This document shows positions 27,077-36,088 of a DNA stretch of 64,000 bases, in pieces (position 1 is the stretch's first letter; the number at the start of each line of letters is the position of its first letter). Made by a program: the position numbers and the translations under genes. The DNA comes from Clostridia bacterium (GTDB lineage: Bacteria; Bacillota; Clostridia; Peptostreptococcales; Anaerovoracaceae). The stretch lies in contig JAILLO010000093.1 of NCBI GenBank assembly GCA_024693105.1, positions 30,929 to 94,928 of the forward strand, given 5' to 3'. The notes below the pieces were generated by a model. It was not told the origin of the DNA, made no database searches, and saw only the letters and a list, made by a program, of their open reading frames with translations.

Positions 27077-27568
27077 TTAGGTTGCTGAAGTGCCCGATGG
27101 AACAGTGAGTTCTTCGTATGCAACTTCCATGGAAGCAACTGCCACTTCGTTTGCAGTACTGTTCATATCAGGAATTGAATACTTTGTAATAAAAGCATTC
27201 TTCAGAGTCCATGCCACTGCTCCGGCGTTTGTGCCGTCGTTAAGCGAAGTAAGAAGCTCAATCTTGATATCCTTTCTTGAAGGTTCAGGTCTGTTGTCAG
27301 CTACGCAGGTATGTGCCCATGCAAGGAACTGGCTGCTTGTGATGTAACCCATTTTGAAAGTTACATTTCCGTGCTTAACAAGTCCCGGCATCTTAACGGA
27401 AGTCCACAGTTTTGCGTTTCCCTGACGGAATTCAATTACTTCTGCAGTCGCATCCATACCGGAAACTTCGGTGAATGCGCCTACAGAACTTATATCTGAG
27501 TCACCTAAATCTGTTGCGGATACCACAAAATTCATTTTGGTCATTGGATATGTGTATTCGTCTGCCAT
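27077..27568 (-). CDS. Main tail-tube protein (gp19/Hcp-like)
   Basis: A 163-residue inner tube protein. Features are YPMTKMNFVVSATDLGDSDI, FTEVSGMDATAEVIEFRQGN, the KMPGLVKHGNVTFKMGYITS strand and a C-terminal AVASMEVAYEELTVP. This matches the TIGR02241-type tube proteins of CIS (Pvc1-like). It stacks as hexamers inside the sheath and is driven out on contraction. The GAGGAGGTACTTTTT site is among the strongest in the window, and the gene is bracketed by mRNA hairpins, consistent with high expression. Confidence 0.93.
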   Translation of the reverse strand: MADEYTYPMTKMNFVVSATDLGDSDISSVGAFTEVSGMDATAEVIEFRQGNAKLWTSVKMPGLVKHGNVTFKMGYITSSQFLAWAHTCVADNRPEPSRKDIKIELLTSLNDGTNAGAVAWTLKNAFITKYSIPDMNSTANEVAVASMEVAYEELTVPSGTSAT

Positions 27569-27624
27569 AAAAAGTACCTCCTCAATTATTCTTTGTTACG
27601 CTATATGATGTTCTTAATACACTG

Positions 27625-27639
27625 CCCGGATGAACCGGG
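27625..27639 (-). promoter_or_regulatory. Short hairpin between sheath and tube genes
   Basis: CCCGG and CCGGG pair around a five-base loop in the 104-base gap between sheath and tube genes. There is no U-run; it may protect or separate the two messages. Confidence 0.4.
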
Positions 27640-27672
27640 AAAAGCCCTGCTTTGAGAATTTCAGACAGGTCA

Positions 27673-29358
27673 TTACTGAGCTGTATGCTGAGTAATTCTG
27701 AAGATTACAAATTCTGCAGGCTTTGACGGTGCGATACCGATCTGGCAGATGAGTCTGCCGTTTTCAATATCGTCTCTTGTCATTGTGTTAGGGCCGATAT
27801 CAACATAGAATGCTTCTGCTTCTGTAGCTCCAACCAGCATTCCTGCTCTCCACAGTCCTCCGAGGAAGCCCTCGATGGTCATTCTTACTCTGTCCCACAA
27901 ACCTGCATCGTTTGGTTCGAATACAACCCAGTTTGTGTTTGCGCGAATGCTTTCTTCCACAAATATGAAGAGTCTTCTTACATTGACATATTTGAAGTTT
28001 GAATTTGAAGAAGCTGTTCTTGCTCCCCAGATTTTGATACCCTGTCCCGGAAGCGCTCTGATGAGGTTTACTCCCTTAGGATTGAGAATATCCTGTTCGC
28101 CTGTATTGAAGTTTGTGCTGAGTCCGGAAGTCATGATTGTCTCATTTGCCGGTGCCTTGTGCACTCCGCGAACGATATCTGTTCTCGAATATACGCCTGC
28201 AACAGAACCCGAAGGCGGAATAAATGCCGGCTTCTTTGCCTGCTGGTCAAATATCTGAATCCACGGATGATACATTGCAGCGTATGTACTGTCAATGAGT
28301 TCTCTGTATTCAAGAATTTCGTTAGTCTTGACAAGATCCATAGGAATGTCAAGTACTGCAAAACAGGACTTCTTTCTTTCGCAGAATGTAACAAGTGATA
28401 CAACTACTTCAGGAAGAGTGATTCCCGGAACTGCCATAATGCTTACTACATCATTTTCAAGGAATGACATGATACCTGTTCTCTTGCCCGGGCCGAGGTC
28501 TTTTCCGATGAAAACATCAGGAGTAACATTCTTAACTTCGCCTTCAGTTCCTCCGGAAAGAGTGATTGTAACAACACCCTTGCCTTCTTCTCCTGTAAGC
28601 AGTTCTGTAGGTGAACCGATGCCGAAGATTTCCTGGCACTCAAATCTTACAAGTGCGCTCTTTGCCATCTTTCTTACGATGAAGTCGCTTGACTCAGGAT
28701 TGAGGCATACGCCTGTATAAACTTCGCCTTCTCCTCCGCAGGAAACAGTTACGTCAACCTCTGCGGAATATACAAACTTCTTCGGAATCAGATCTGTATC
28801 AACAGGATTCTCTGCAAATGCTCTTTCAAATACTACATGATCTCCGTTAACCGAAAGGATTTTGTTGTACTCTCCGTTAAATACAACAAGATTTCCTTCT
28901 TCAAAACCGGACAGAGACTTTGCAACATATTCTGTGTCGCTTACCTGTTCAAGCATCTGTGCCTTAAAGCTGCTTACGTCTTTGAAATTGATTGTAACTT
29001 TGTTGCCCCATTTACCTTCGTTAGCTGCCGTTACTCTGATAGCGCCTGTTGTAACAGTTGCTGCCGCTGCTCCTTCAGGAGCAACTCTTGAAACGTAACA
29101 TCTTGTTCCTCCGTTAATAAAGAACTGTTCTACAGCATATGGAAGGAAACGGTTTCCGCCGTATACATGCTCACCGAGATAGCCGCCGAATACTCTGATA
29201 TATTCAGCATAGCTTGTGATAAGAACCGGTGCCCCGGAAGTAGGTCCCTTTTCCGCAAATCCCACAAAACCTGCAGTACTTGTTCCCACGCCCTCTATCG
29301 CTCTTGGCGCCGAATCAAATTCCTCGACATAAACACCTGGAGATAAATATTCTGCCAT
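27673..29358 (-). CDS. Contractile tail sheath protein
   Basis: A 561-residue sheath. The N-terminus LSPGVYVEEFDSAPRAIEGV and GFVGFAEKGPT is the family hallmark. The C-terminal domain holds AFIPPSGSVAGVYSRTD, KYVNVRRLFIFVEESIRANT, GFLGGLWRAGMLVGATEAEA and MTRDDIENGRLICQIGIAPS, the conserved core of T4 gp18 and Pvc2-4. There is one sheath gene only, whereas PVC/Afp loci have three. The leader contains a hairpin (29369-29390) between the GGAGGA sequence and the start codon. Confidence 0.97.
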   Translation of the reverse strand: MAEYLSPGVYVEEFDSAPRAIEGVGTSTAGFVGFAEKGPTSGAPVLITSYAEYIRVFGGYLGEHVYGGNRFLPYAVEQFFINGGTRCYVSRVAPEGAAAATVTTGAIRVTAANEGKWGNKVTINFKDVSSFKAQMLEQVSDTEYVAKSLSGFEEGNLVVFNGEYNKILSVNGDHVVFERAFAENPVDTDLIPKKFVYSAEVDVTVSCGGEGEVYTGVCLNPESSDFIVRKMAKSALVRFECQEIFGIGSPTELLTGEEGKGVVTITLSGGTEGEVKNVTPDVFIGKDLGPGKRTGIMSFLENDVVSIMAVPGITLPEVVVSLVTFCERKKSCFAVLDIPMDLVKTNEILEYRELIDSTYAAMYHPWIQIFDQQAKKPAFIPPSGSVAGVYSRTDIVRGVHKAPANETIMTSGLSTNFNTGEQDILNPKGVNLIRALPGQGIKIWGARTASSNSNFKYVNVRRLFIFVEESIRANTNWVVFEPNDAGLWDRVRMTIEGFLGGLWRAGMLVGATEAEAFYVDIGPNTMTRDDIENGRLICQIGIAPSKPAEFVIFRITQHTAQ

Positions 29359-29368
29359 AATTCTCTTC

Positions 29369-29390
29369 GTTTTAAGCCTCCGCTTAAAAC
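29369..29390 (-). promoter_or_regulatory. Leader hairpin of the sheath gene
   Basis: GTTTTAAGC and GCTTAAAAC form a perfect 9-bp stem with loop GGAG. In the mRNA a strong AAAGGAGGA lies directly before the stem, and the ATG is 10 bases after it. The best ribosome binding site thus reaches proper distance only if the hairpin folds. Confidence 0.55.
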
Positions 29391-29485
29391 TCCTCCTTTC
29401 ACCTATTCTTTATATCCCTGCTATAACATCAGGTTTAAAAAATAACTTGTATAACCACGACTTTTCGGTCAATTGGATATCTTTT

Positions 29486-29869
29486 TCAGATAACGACTTT
29501 AGTCTGTCCCGGAAATACTATTGATATCGAACCACCCCAAACGCATGTGCATTTTGCGGTCTGGTCGATTGCAGGCATTCCGCCCACCAGCCTTTTGGTT
29601 GCCGGAGCCCAGGGTGCAACAGTATTCGGGATACATGGTGCCGGTGTGAAAACACCCAAGGCTGCTGCCGTAGCGGCTTGAACCGCCGGATTTGCCGGAC
29701 AAGTGCACATGCCAAAAGGCATAATATTTGCTAAAGCATTAAAATCCTTTATTGTCGCTTCCGGCTTTCCGTCTGCCATTGTCTTCGTCTGAGATGTCAC
29801 CATAAGTTGCGAGGGGACTGTCCCAAACGTGCACATCAGGTTTGCGCCGGTCACTACCGCCATAGCCAT
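29486..29869 (-). CDS. DUF4280 PAAR-like tip protein
   Basis: A 127-residue protein with VVTGANLMCTFGTVPSQL, the central NIMPFGMCTCPANPAVQAAT, TPAPCIPNTVAPWAP and the final KCTCVWGGSISIVFPGQ. These match DUF4280, a PAAR-like family that caps the spike in CIS and related systems. The paired cysteines may bind metal at the needle tip. GGAGGAGTAAAG supports the start. It lies between the 241-residue unknown gene and the sheath, not next to the spike as in PVC loci. Confidence 0.9.
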   Translation of the reverse strand: MAMAVVTGANLMCTFGTVPSQLMVTSQTKTMADGKPEATIKDFNALANIMPFGMCTCPANPAVQAATAAALGVFTPAPCIPNTVAPWAPATKRLVGGMPAIDQTAKCTCVWGGSISIVFPGQTKVVI

Positions 29870-29890
29870 AACTTTACTCCTCCTTTCTGA

Positions 29891-30616
29891 CTAAAGTTTA
29901 AAATCATCTGCAAGTCGGAAGTCAAGGAACGCGAAATGCTCCCCTTCCTCATCACAGGTTTTAACAATGTATTTCTCATTTCCCTCATCCGCAAGGACAA
30001 GACTGTAATTTCCCTCTTCGTCAACTCGCCCGAAGCAGATTCTGTTAATTCTGTCTCCGACTGAATATTCCTTTTCGGGAACTGTCTGTACCTTGATTTT
30101 TCCTCCTCCGATATTTTTTATGATATCAAGACGCTCATAAGTCATATCTCTGTCACTTATAATCGCATAAGGCGTCTCGAGAAAATCTTTTCCCCTCTGA
30201 TCGTAAACTGTAATAATTCTTTTGCGTTCGTCCGTTTCACGATATCTGCATGTTTCTCTGTTCAAACGGACTGCTTCAATCGATGTGAGGCCCCTTTTGC
30301 ACCCCTCAAAGCGCCTGAACGGCCTGTCCCCCGTATAATATTCGTCAGGCATAAGATACAGCAGCCTGTCAATCATCTTTCCGTCCGGTTCCACGTCCAC
30401 CTCAAAGGTAAGAGGTTCAAAGCCGTAGGCTTTAACCGTCAGCTTCAGATGTCCCGGCAGCAGATCCGTAAAAACATATACGCCGGCGCCTTTTCCGATT
30501 GCATTGATCGGCACATTTCCGTCTGCGGTAAATTTCGCTTTTTCGAATATATTCACTCCCGAAACGGTATCAAACAGGCTGACAGCCAGTAAAACCCTGT
30601 ATCTGATATTAAGCAT
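29891..30616 (-). CDS. Unrecognised CIS-locus protein with beta-sandwich-like N-terminus
   Basis: A 241-residue protein. The start at 30616 is set by GGAGGGTGAG four bases upstream; it overlaps the end of the DUF4255 gene by 8 bases. The N-terminal part (about 3-85), with VYVFTDLLPGHLKLTVKAYG and FEPLTFEVDVEPDGK, looks like a carboxypeptidase-regulatory or Ig-like beta sandwich. The rest is charged and beta-rich. I do not recognise the family. Tight coupling to the DUF4255 gene suggests a structural role at the end of the sheath or in assembly. Confidence 0.7.
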   Translation of the reverse strand: MLNIRYRVLLAVSLFDTVSGVNIFEKAKFTADGNVPINAIGKGAGVYVFTDLLPGHLKLTVKAYGFEPLTFEVDVEPDGKMIDRLLYLMPDEYYTGDRPFRRFEGCKRGLTSIEAVRLNRETCRYRETDERKRIITVYDQRGKDFLETPYAIISDRDMTYERLDIIKNIGGGKIKVQTVPEKEYSVGDRINRICFGRVDEEGNYSLVLADEGNEKYIVKTCDEEGEHFAFLDFRLADDFKL

Positions 30617-31199
30617 CTTTCTCACCCTCCATGCGAATGTTGAATTCGGCTTCAACAACAGGCGAAGCTTCAGCAACAATTTCGCTGCTTATAAGAACGG
30701 GCGCAGCCTTATAAAACAGGCTTACCTGATACGGTTTGTTGATTGTCTGCCAGATTCTTGCCTTTTCCTCAAGCGTAAGCTTCGGTGCGGAAAATATAAT
30801 CGGCGGCTCAGCGAAATCAAGCCACGGCTGAATTTCACGCGGTGAAACCGTTTCCGTATCCGCAACTACCTGTGCAACCTTGCCAAGTATCTTCTGGATG
30901 TCAGGCGCCTTAAGACCCATCTGTGAAGAACCGTTTATAAATATCATGTAATAAAGAGTGTACGGCTTTGGTGGTTTTTTGAGTCTTGTCTTTCCGCTCT
31001 TTATCATAGGCGGCGTTGAAATTTCGCCTTCCTGCTTGATATCAAACAAATATACACCGAGAATATAGTCAACATCCTGTGCCGAAGGTGATGAGGACTC
31101 TATCGAATGCTCTGTCGGAATAGGTTCCGGACACATTTTCTTTCTCAGTCTGCTTACAAGAAAGTTTGTAACATCCGAAATAATCGTATAATCTGCCAT
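30609..31199 (-). CDS. DUF4255 (Pvc16_N-like) sheath-terminator protein
   Basis: A 196-residue protein of the DUF4255 family, the cap or terminator at the membrane-distal end of CIS particles (Pvc16/Afp16 N-domain). It has a start like the family (MADYTIISDVTNFLVSRLRK), the middle VYLFDIKQEGE and PKPYTLYYMIFINGSS, and a C-terminal ARIWQTINKPYQVSLFYKAA stretch. AGGAGGAAAGGC supports the ATG. It is the first structural gene after five envelope genes. Confidence 0.88.
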   Translation of the reverse strand: MADYTIISDVTNFLVSRLRKKMCPEPIPTEHSIESSSPSAQDVDYILGVYLFDIKQEGEISTPPMIKSGKTRLKKPPKPYTLYYMIFINGSSQMGLKAPDIQKILGKVAQVVADTETVSPREIQPWLDFAEPPIIFSAPKLTLEEKARIWQTINKPYQVSLFYKAAPVLISSEIVAEASPVVEAEFNIRMEGEKDA

Positions 31200-31210
31200 G
31201 CCTTTCCTCC

Positions 31211-33970
31211 TTATTCGATAATCATTCCCGTAAGTTCATCAGCGGCATCCTGTGCATCTGCATCAAGCAGAACTCCGTAATCCGAACCGGACAGGTAAAT
31301 CGTAATAAATCCCCATTCCGAACTTATATATGAGCTTGGAATGTACAAAAGCTTTTGCGTCATTGCCGGAATCGACATTTCCGAATTTGTGCCGTTCTTT
31401 GTGACAACCTTTGAAAAGCTGCTGAACTCATAACGCTGAGAGCCCTTTGCAAGGACAGCGTTATTCCTGCTTACATACCATACATATCTCCATCCGAGCT
31501 TTTGTGCCACCGCATTTACCGGAGCATAAAGTCCGTTTGCAACACGTATTTTTTCGAAAACATAAGGATTTCCCGACTGTTTCATCTTTTGAGCCAGCGC
31601 ATTCATCTTGTTTTTCAGTGCGTCACCCTGCGGACTGCCGGAAGCTGCTGCTATCGCATTATTCATTGCGGAAAGCTTGCATGCGTCTTTTTCGGCTCCC
31701 GTAAGGTCGTCGGCTTCGTCAAGGGCATCATCAAGAATTCCTTCAACTTCGGCCGGATCCTTGATTCCTACCATTCCGGCTTCATAAAGATCGATATTTT
31801 CGGCTATTATTCCTTTTGCAAGGTCAATTGCACCGTCAAAAGCATTGTTTGTTGCGGCAGCCGGAACATTCTGTGTCGAACCGCCTGCACCGCCGCTCTT
31901 TCCTGCGTTTGAAGTGCTGTATTTCTGATCTCTCATAGCTTCAAGAAGCTGCTGTACTGCCGGGAATGCCGTCTTGTAATCCGTTTCCATAAGTGCATTC
32001 AGACTTCCGAGAATATTCTCAAGCTGCGAAAGATTTGCATTTGTACTTCCCGAACCTGCACCTCCTGCTCCGCTTCCGCTGCCGGAGGTTCCCGAACCTG
32101 CTCCGCTTCCGCTGCCGGAGGTTCCCGAGCCTGCTCCGCTTCCGCTACCGGAGGCTCCCGCGCCTGCTGAAGAATCCGCACCGTATGCAGGTCCTTCCGA
32201 AGCAATACTGCTTATTAGATTGAGTGCGGTGTTCTTGAGGTCAGCCACCATGTCGGAATTCGGGCTGCCGGATTCACCAAGCTCCTGAATCTGTGCCGTT
32301 ATGTCGTTGATTTCCGACATAATGCTCTTTGCAAGTGCCAGATTGTTGTCTGCAAGTGCGTCCTCATATTGTGCCTCGAGCTGGTCCTTCTTTGCCTGAA
32401 GCAAATCCTTTTCACCGCCGCCTGCAGCTGCCTTCAGTTCACTGAGTGTCTGCTCAAGCCATGTGATATAATCCTGAACCGCATTCTGGGCTTTAACCGC
32501 AAAATCGTCGGTCGGAATATTTCCGACATATGTATATGCCTTTTCAAGTTTTGATTCTATAAGCTTCTGTGCTTCGGAATTTGGAATTCTTATGCACTTT
32601 GCGTTAAGATAAACCTCAAGCTCCGTTACCTGCATGGAAAGCATGTCGTAAAAATCATCCTGAAGTCTGTTCAGAACAACAGTCGAAGCCTGTTTTGAAA
32701 CTTCCGTCTTGTATTCCCCGTTTTCACCGGATGACTTGTCTCTTTCGAAAATTCTTTCCGCCTCCGGAATCAGTTCTTCGTTCAGAAGCCTGAGTTCTCT
32801 TTCTCTGTCCACAACCTGCGCACTTGAGATATTGTCAAGCGCAACGATGTTTTTTACATCCAGCGCCGAATTTGCATCATCATTTGCCCTGCAGTGTTCT
32901 ATAAGCGAATTCTGATATTTGTATTTAACCTTGCTTGCAACAGTAGTCCCCTCACCGAGCGCCTTTGCAGAGCATTCGGCCAGGCTGTCCTGAACATTGT
33001 TGTAGCTTTCTTCGTATGCGGAGCCTACCGCAACGCTTCCCGCAATCTCCGAATATTCGATATCATCCGGATCGTCGTCCTCATCGCCGCTTATTCTTGT
33101 TGAAAAAGTTCCGAGAGAGCCTGTTGCAAAATTGAACGGACTGCTTGCGTCACTCTGGGCAAAAGCCGTAACATTTGTTTTTCCGTTAATGGCCTTTACG
33201 CTTGCCTCAAGCATCGGAGAAAGCTTATTGTAAATGATAAGTCTTCTTGCGGCATCGACTGCCCCTTCAACGCCAAGAACCGCATTCTTTTCGGACGGTG
33301 TCGCATCCCGGCTGCAGAGCCTTTCGTAATATGCCTGCAGTGTTCCTATGTATTCGTCAAGTGTATTTGTATTGCTGTCGCGAAGATTTCTGTCGAAAAG
33401 AGTCGAGAAAAAGTCGATTGTTTCATCTTCCGCCTCTGCTTCTCTGTAAAAATCATACTGCAACTTCGCCGGATCGAGTTCAGGAAGTGCGCCGATATCG
33501 TACGGATTCTTGATATTGAAGATGTTTACCGGTTTTCCGTTAAGCAGGTCATATGTAATTCCGTCCTCTTTTGTGTGATATCTGACATACAGTTTTGAAA
33601 TTACATCCTTTGAAACCATAGTTCCTTTGGTTGTAATATCCTTAATACTTCCTGCCGCGCTTATTACGTACCAGTTGCCGTCAGCGAGCTCCGATTTGTA
33701 ATAAACATCCGTCTGATTCGAGTCCTGCCCCGAAGCTTTTGCAATTTCATAAAGTTCATCGTTGAGCGACTCTATATATATCAGATGTGTTCCCACAATA
33801 AGCGTAGCGTCAGGTACTGTATCGGGATTGATATTTGTGGCAGTACTTGTATTGAAAAGCGAGAATACAGATACCGTTACCCCGACAATAACCGCCGTCA
33901 TTATAATTACCGCCACCAGAATAGGCTTTCTGTGAAATTTTGTTTTCTGCCTCTTTTTAACGATATTCAT
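31211..33970 (-). CDS. Membrane-anchored protein with copper-amine-oxidase-N-like C-terminus
   Basis: A 919-residue protein. The start at 33970 has GGGAGG seven bases upstream; an ATG two codons earlier is too close. One N-terminal helix (about 17-40) should anchor it with the rest outside. A large helical region with coiled-coil stretches follows. Next comes a Gly/Ser linker (about 603-635) encoded by three 33-bp DNA repeats. The C-terminus (about 813-895) reads LYAPVNAVAQKLGWRYVWYV, KGSQRYEF and LYIPSSYISSEWGFITIYLS, as in copper amine oxidase N-terminal-like (stalk) domains of Firmicute wall proteins. It lies directly before the CIS structural genes and may dock the particle to the envelope. 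Confidence 0.65.
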   Translation of the reverse strand: MNIVKKRQKTKFHRKPILVAVIIMTAVIVGVTVSVFSLFNTSTATNINPDTVPDATLIVGTHLIYIESLNDELYEIAKASGQDSNQTDVYYKSELADGNWYVISAAGSIKDITTKGTMVSKDVISKLYVRYHTKEDGITYDLLNGKPVNIFNIKNPYDIGALPELDPAKLQYDFYREAEAEDETIDFFSTLFDRNLRDSNTNTLDEYIGTLQAYYERLCSRDATPSEKNAVLGVEGAVDAARRLIIYNKLSPMLEASVKAINGKTNVTAFAQSDASSPFNFATGSLGTFSTRISGDEDDDPDDIEYSEIAGSVAVGSAYEESYNNVQDSLAECSAKALGEGTTVASKVKYKYQNSLIEHCRANDDANSALDVKNIVALDNISSAQVVDRERELRLLNEELIPEAERIFERDKSSGENGEYKTEVSKQASTVVLNRLQDDFYDMLSMQVTELEVYLNAKCIRIPNSEAQKLIESKLEKAYTYVGNIPTDDFAVKAQNAVQDYITWLEQTLSELKAAAGGGEKDLLQAKKDQLEAQYEDALADNNLALAKSIMSEINDITAQIQELGESGSPNSDMVADLKNTALNLISSIASEGPAYGADSSAGAGASGSGSGAGSGTSGSGSGAGSGTSGSGSGAGGAGSGSTNANLSQLENILGSLNALMETDYKTAFPAVQQLLEAMRDQKYSTSNAGKSGGAGGSTQNVPAAATNNAFDGAIDLAKGIIAENIDLYEAGMVGIKDPAEVEGILDDALDEADDLTGAEKDACKLSAMNNAIAAASGSPQGDALKNKMNALAQKMKQSGNPYVFEKIRVANGLYAPVNAVAQKLGWRYVWYVSRNNAVLAKGSQRYEFSSFSKVVTKNGTNSEMSIPAMTQKLLYIPSSYISSEWGFITIYLSGSDYGVLLDADAQDAADELTGMIIE
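32064..32162 (-). repeat. Three 33-bp repeats encoding a Gly/Ser linker
   Basis: Units at 32064-32096, 32097-32129 and 32130-32162, each starting CCTGCTCCGCTTCCGCT; the last differs at a few positions. They encode an 11-residue Gly/Ser/Ala/Thr repeat and could vary in number by slippage. Confidence 0.9.
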
Positions 33971-33991
33971 CTTCATGCCTCCCGGTTTTGT

Positions 33992-36061
33992 TTAGTCATT
34001 ATCCGAAACCTTTAGTTTAACTACCAGACTCATTGTATCTTCGTTCATTTCCGCCGTATAAAGCAGCTCCTGATTCTCGTCAAAGAACCGCACCCTCAGC
34101 ATGCCGAGTTCTCCCGACATCAGCGAAAGATAATTGAATTTCTTCGAAATCGGCAGTTTCTTGTCCTTGATAAGAGGTTTTCCCTTATCTGTTACAATGG
34201 TGTAATACTTGACGGCATTCTCACTTTTCTTCATATCGAAAGAAATGCTTGCCGCAGCGATGTCAATATTTCCGCTGTCAGAAACCTTGAAGGTACCTAC
34301 AACCTTTTCAACTATCTCCTCTTTCTGCGGAGTTTTTTCAAGATTAATCTCACCCATCGGTTCGTTTGCGTCAACCTTGACTTCTCCGACATACTTGCCG
34401 CTGTTGTAAAGGCGCAGCGTCAGAGTATTTGAATCGGCATATGTAAATGTCATATGCACAATCTGCTTATCTATCGGTGTGCGCTTTCCGAGCTGATAAT
34501 CACCATACCAGAGTTCATAATGAGTAATCTGCGGATCAAAGCCCGAAGGTATCGTAACTCCGAAAAGGAATGCCTGATGCTGCACCATTGGCTGTATATA
34601 GTAATAAGCCTTGTTTTCATCAACGGCATCGGCAAAGCTGAGACCTGCTCCACCCGAATCAAGCGCAATGCTTTCACCGTTGAGAAGAAGCCTTACTCCG
34701 CCGTAGCAAAGTCTGTCAAGAGCATACAGAAGATCTGTGTATGTACACAGTGCTTCAAGTTCGGACATCTGTGCGTCCTGGTATGCCGTATCTGCATCCT
34801 GCGTTTCTTCGTAACTTGCCCCTCCTATTTTGTTCAGGGCATTTACCTTTGAAAGATTTTTCTTTGCGCTTGCTGTCGAATCAGTAGCATTCAGATATGC
34901 CGTTCTTCCGTCAACCGCCGCCTCGAAAGCCTGTTCAACTTTGTCAAGAAGCGCTGCTCTGAGGTCTGCATTTGTCTTAATGTCTCCCTGCAGCGTCAAA
35001 GCATCATCCATCGGCGCATACTGCGCGTTTTCTATATATCTTGAACCTGAAAGCTTACGTTTGAACCACTCTTTCGGAATTTTGATAAAGAGAATTTTGT
35101 ATTTTCCGTCCCACGGCTCATCTATCTGCTTAAGGAATTCATCGTAGGAAGCCGAGAAAACATTCGGATTTACCGATTCTCCCGCAAGAATTCTGTTTAC
35201 GTACGGTGAAACGTAAACCGCAGACTTCCATCCGTACCTCTGCAGCAGCTGCATTTCAAGATTTACCGTAAGCTTGTCCATTTGGACATCGAGATCCGAA
35301 TTGTAGACCTCAAGGTCCCAGTAAAGAGCGTAATTCTGAAGGTCCGACAAATGTGTGGCCGCACTGAGTTTTGCGGTTTTGCACGGATTTATAAGCTTGT
35401 AGCCCGAAATCATGTCAACATTTGTCTGCTTCTTGAGGTTCTTCATCTTTGAAGTAAAACCCTTGAGATATTTCACCAGTTTTTTCTCAAGATCCGCAAT
35501 CTTCTTTTCTGTTTTTTCGATATCCGACTGCTTGGCCTTTCCTCTTGCAAGTCTTGCCTTGTTCTGCTTAAGTGTCCTTTGTGTACTTTCCAAAAGCTTT
35601 TCGGTGAATTTTGCCTGTTCCTGGCACTGATATGCCTGGATAAAGAGCGTATCAACCTTGTTCTTTACCTGCTTTTCAATATCATACATCTCACGGATTG
35701 CGCTGTTGATGTCAACCATGATTCCCGGACCCTTTGTATAAAGGTCAAGAGCCTCATCCATGTACGGCGTCGACGGGAAGGAAATGCTGAACAGAAGACT
35801 CCATCTGATGGTCCCATAATCCTTCCACTTTGCCTTCACTGTTTTCAACGCATTCTGGTAACTCTTGCAGAGTCTGTTGTAGGCAAACAGCTTTGTCTGA
35901 TACTGACTGCTGTGAGCAAGCGCAAGGGCCTCACACTGCTGAAGCGTGACAGACACCGGACTCGCCGCACTTGCCTCCTCCGGCTGCAGGTAAACATTCA
36001 TGCTTGCGGTTAATGCGAATGCCAGGCATGTTATTAAACTGACCAGTCTTTTATATTTCAT
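33992..36061 (-). CDS. Secreted TolC-like helical protein
   Basis: A 689-residue protein. The ATG at 36061 has AAGGAG seven to eight bases before it. Residues 1-33 form a signal peptide ending near SAASPVSV. The mature N-terminus VSVTLQQCEALALAHSSQYQ resembles the first helix of TolC-family proteins (LTLeeAixlAlxnnxxl). Long coiled-coil segments occupy about 95-190. A region near 400-450 (KIGGASYEETQDADTAYQDA, then LYALDRLCYGG) resembles the repeated TolC hairpin. The C-terminal 200 residues are beta-rich. A TolC-like protein in a presumed single-membrane organism would not be an outer-membrane channel; it could be a wall-spanning scaffold. Family assignment is tentative. Confidence 0.6.
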   Translation of the reverse strand: MKYKRLVSLITCLAFALTASMNVYLQPEEASAASPVSVTLQQCEALALAHSSQYQTKLFAYNRLCKSYQNALKTVKAKWKDYGTIRWSLLFSISFPSTPYMDEALDLYTKGPGIMVDINSAIREMYDIEKQVKNKVDTLFIQAYQCQEQAKFTEKLLESTQRTLKQNKARLARGKAKQSDIEKTEKKIADLEKKLVKYLKGFTSKMKNLKKQTNVDMISGYKLINPCKTAKLSAATHLSDLQNYALYWDLEVYNSDLDVQMDKLTVNLEMQLLQRYGWKSAVYVSPYVNRILAGESVNPNVFSASYDEFLKQIDEPWDGKYKILFIKIPKEWFKRKLSGSRYIENAQYAPMDDALTLQGDIKTNADLRAALLDKVEQAFEAAVDGRTAYLNATDSTASAKKNLSKVNALNKIGGASYEETQDADTAYQDAQMSELEALCTYTDLLYALDRLCYGGVRLLLNGESIALDSGGAGLSFADAVDENKAYYYIQPMVQHQAFLFGVTIPSGFDPQITHYELWYGDYQLGKRTPIDKQIVHMTFTYADSNTLTLRLYNSGKYVGEVKVDANEPMGEINLEKTPQKEEIVEKVVGTFKVSDSGNIDIAAASISFDMKKSENAVKYYTIVTDKGKPLIKDKKLPISKKFNYLSLMSGELGMLRVRFFDENQELLYTAEMNEDTMSLVVKLKVSDND

Positions 36062-36088
36062 TTGCACCGCTCCTTGGGCTTGCTTTTA

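Noticed and set aside
29430..29480. Separate promoter for the sheath gene from a TTGACC on the minus strand
   Set aside because: No -10 box at 16-18 bases could be found.
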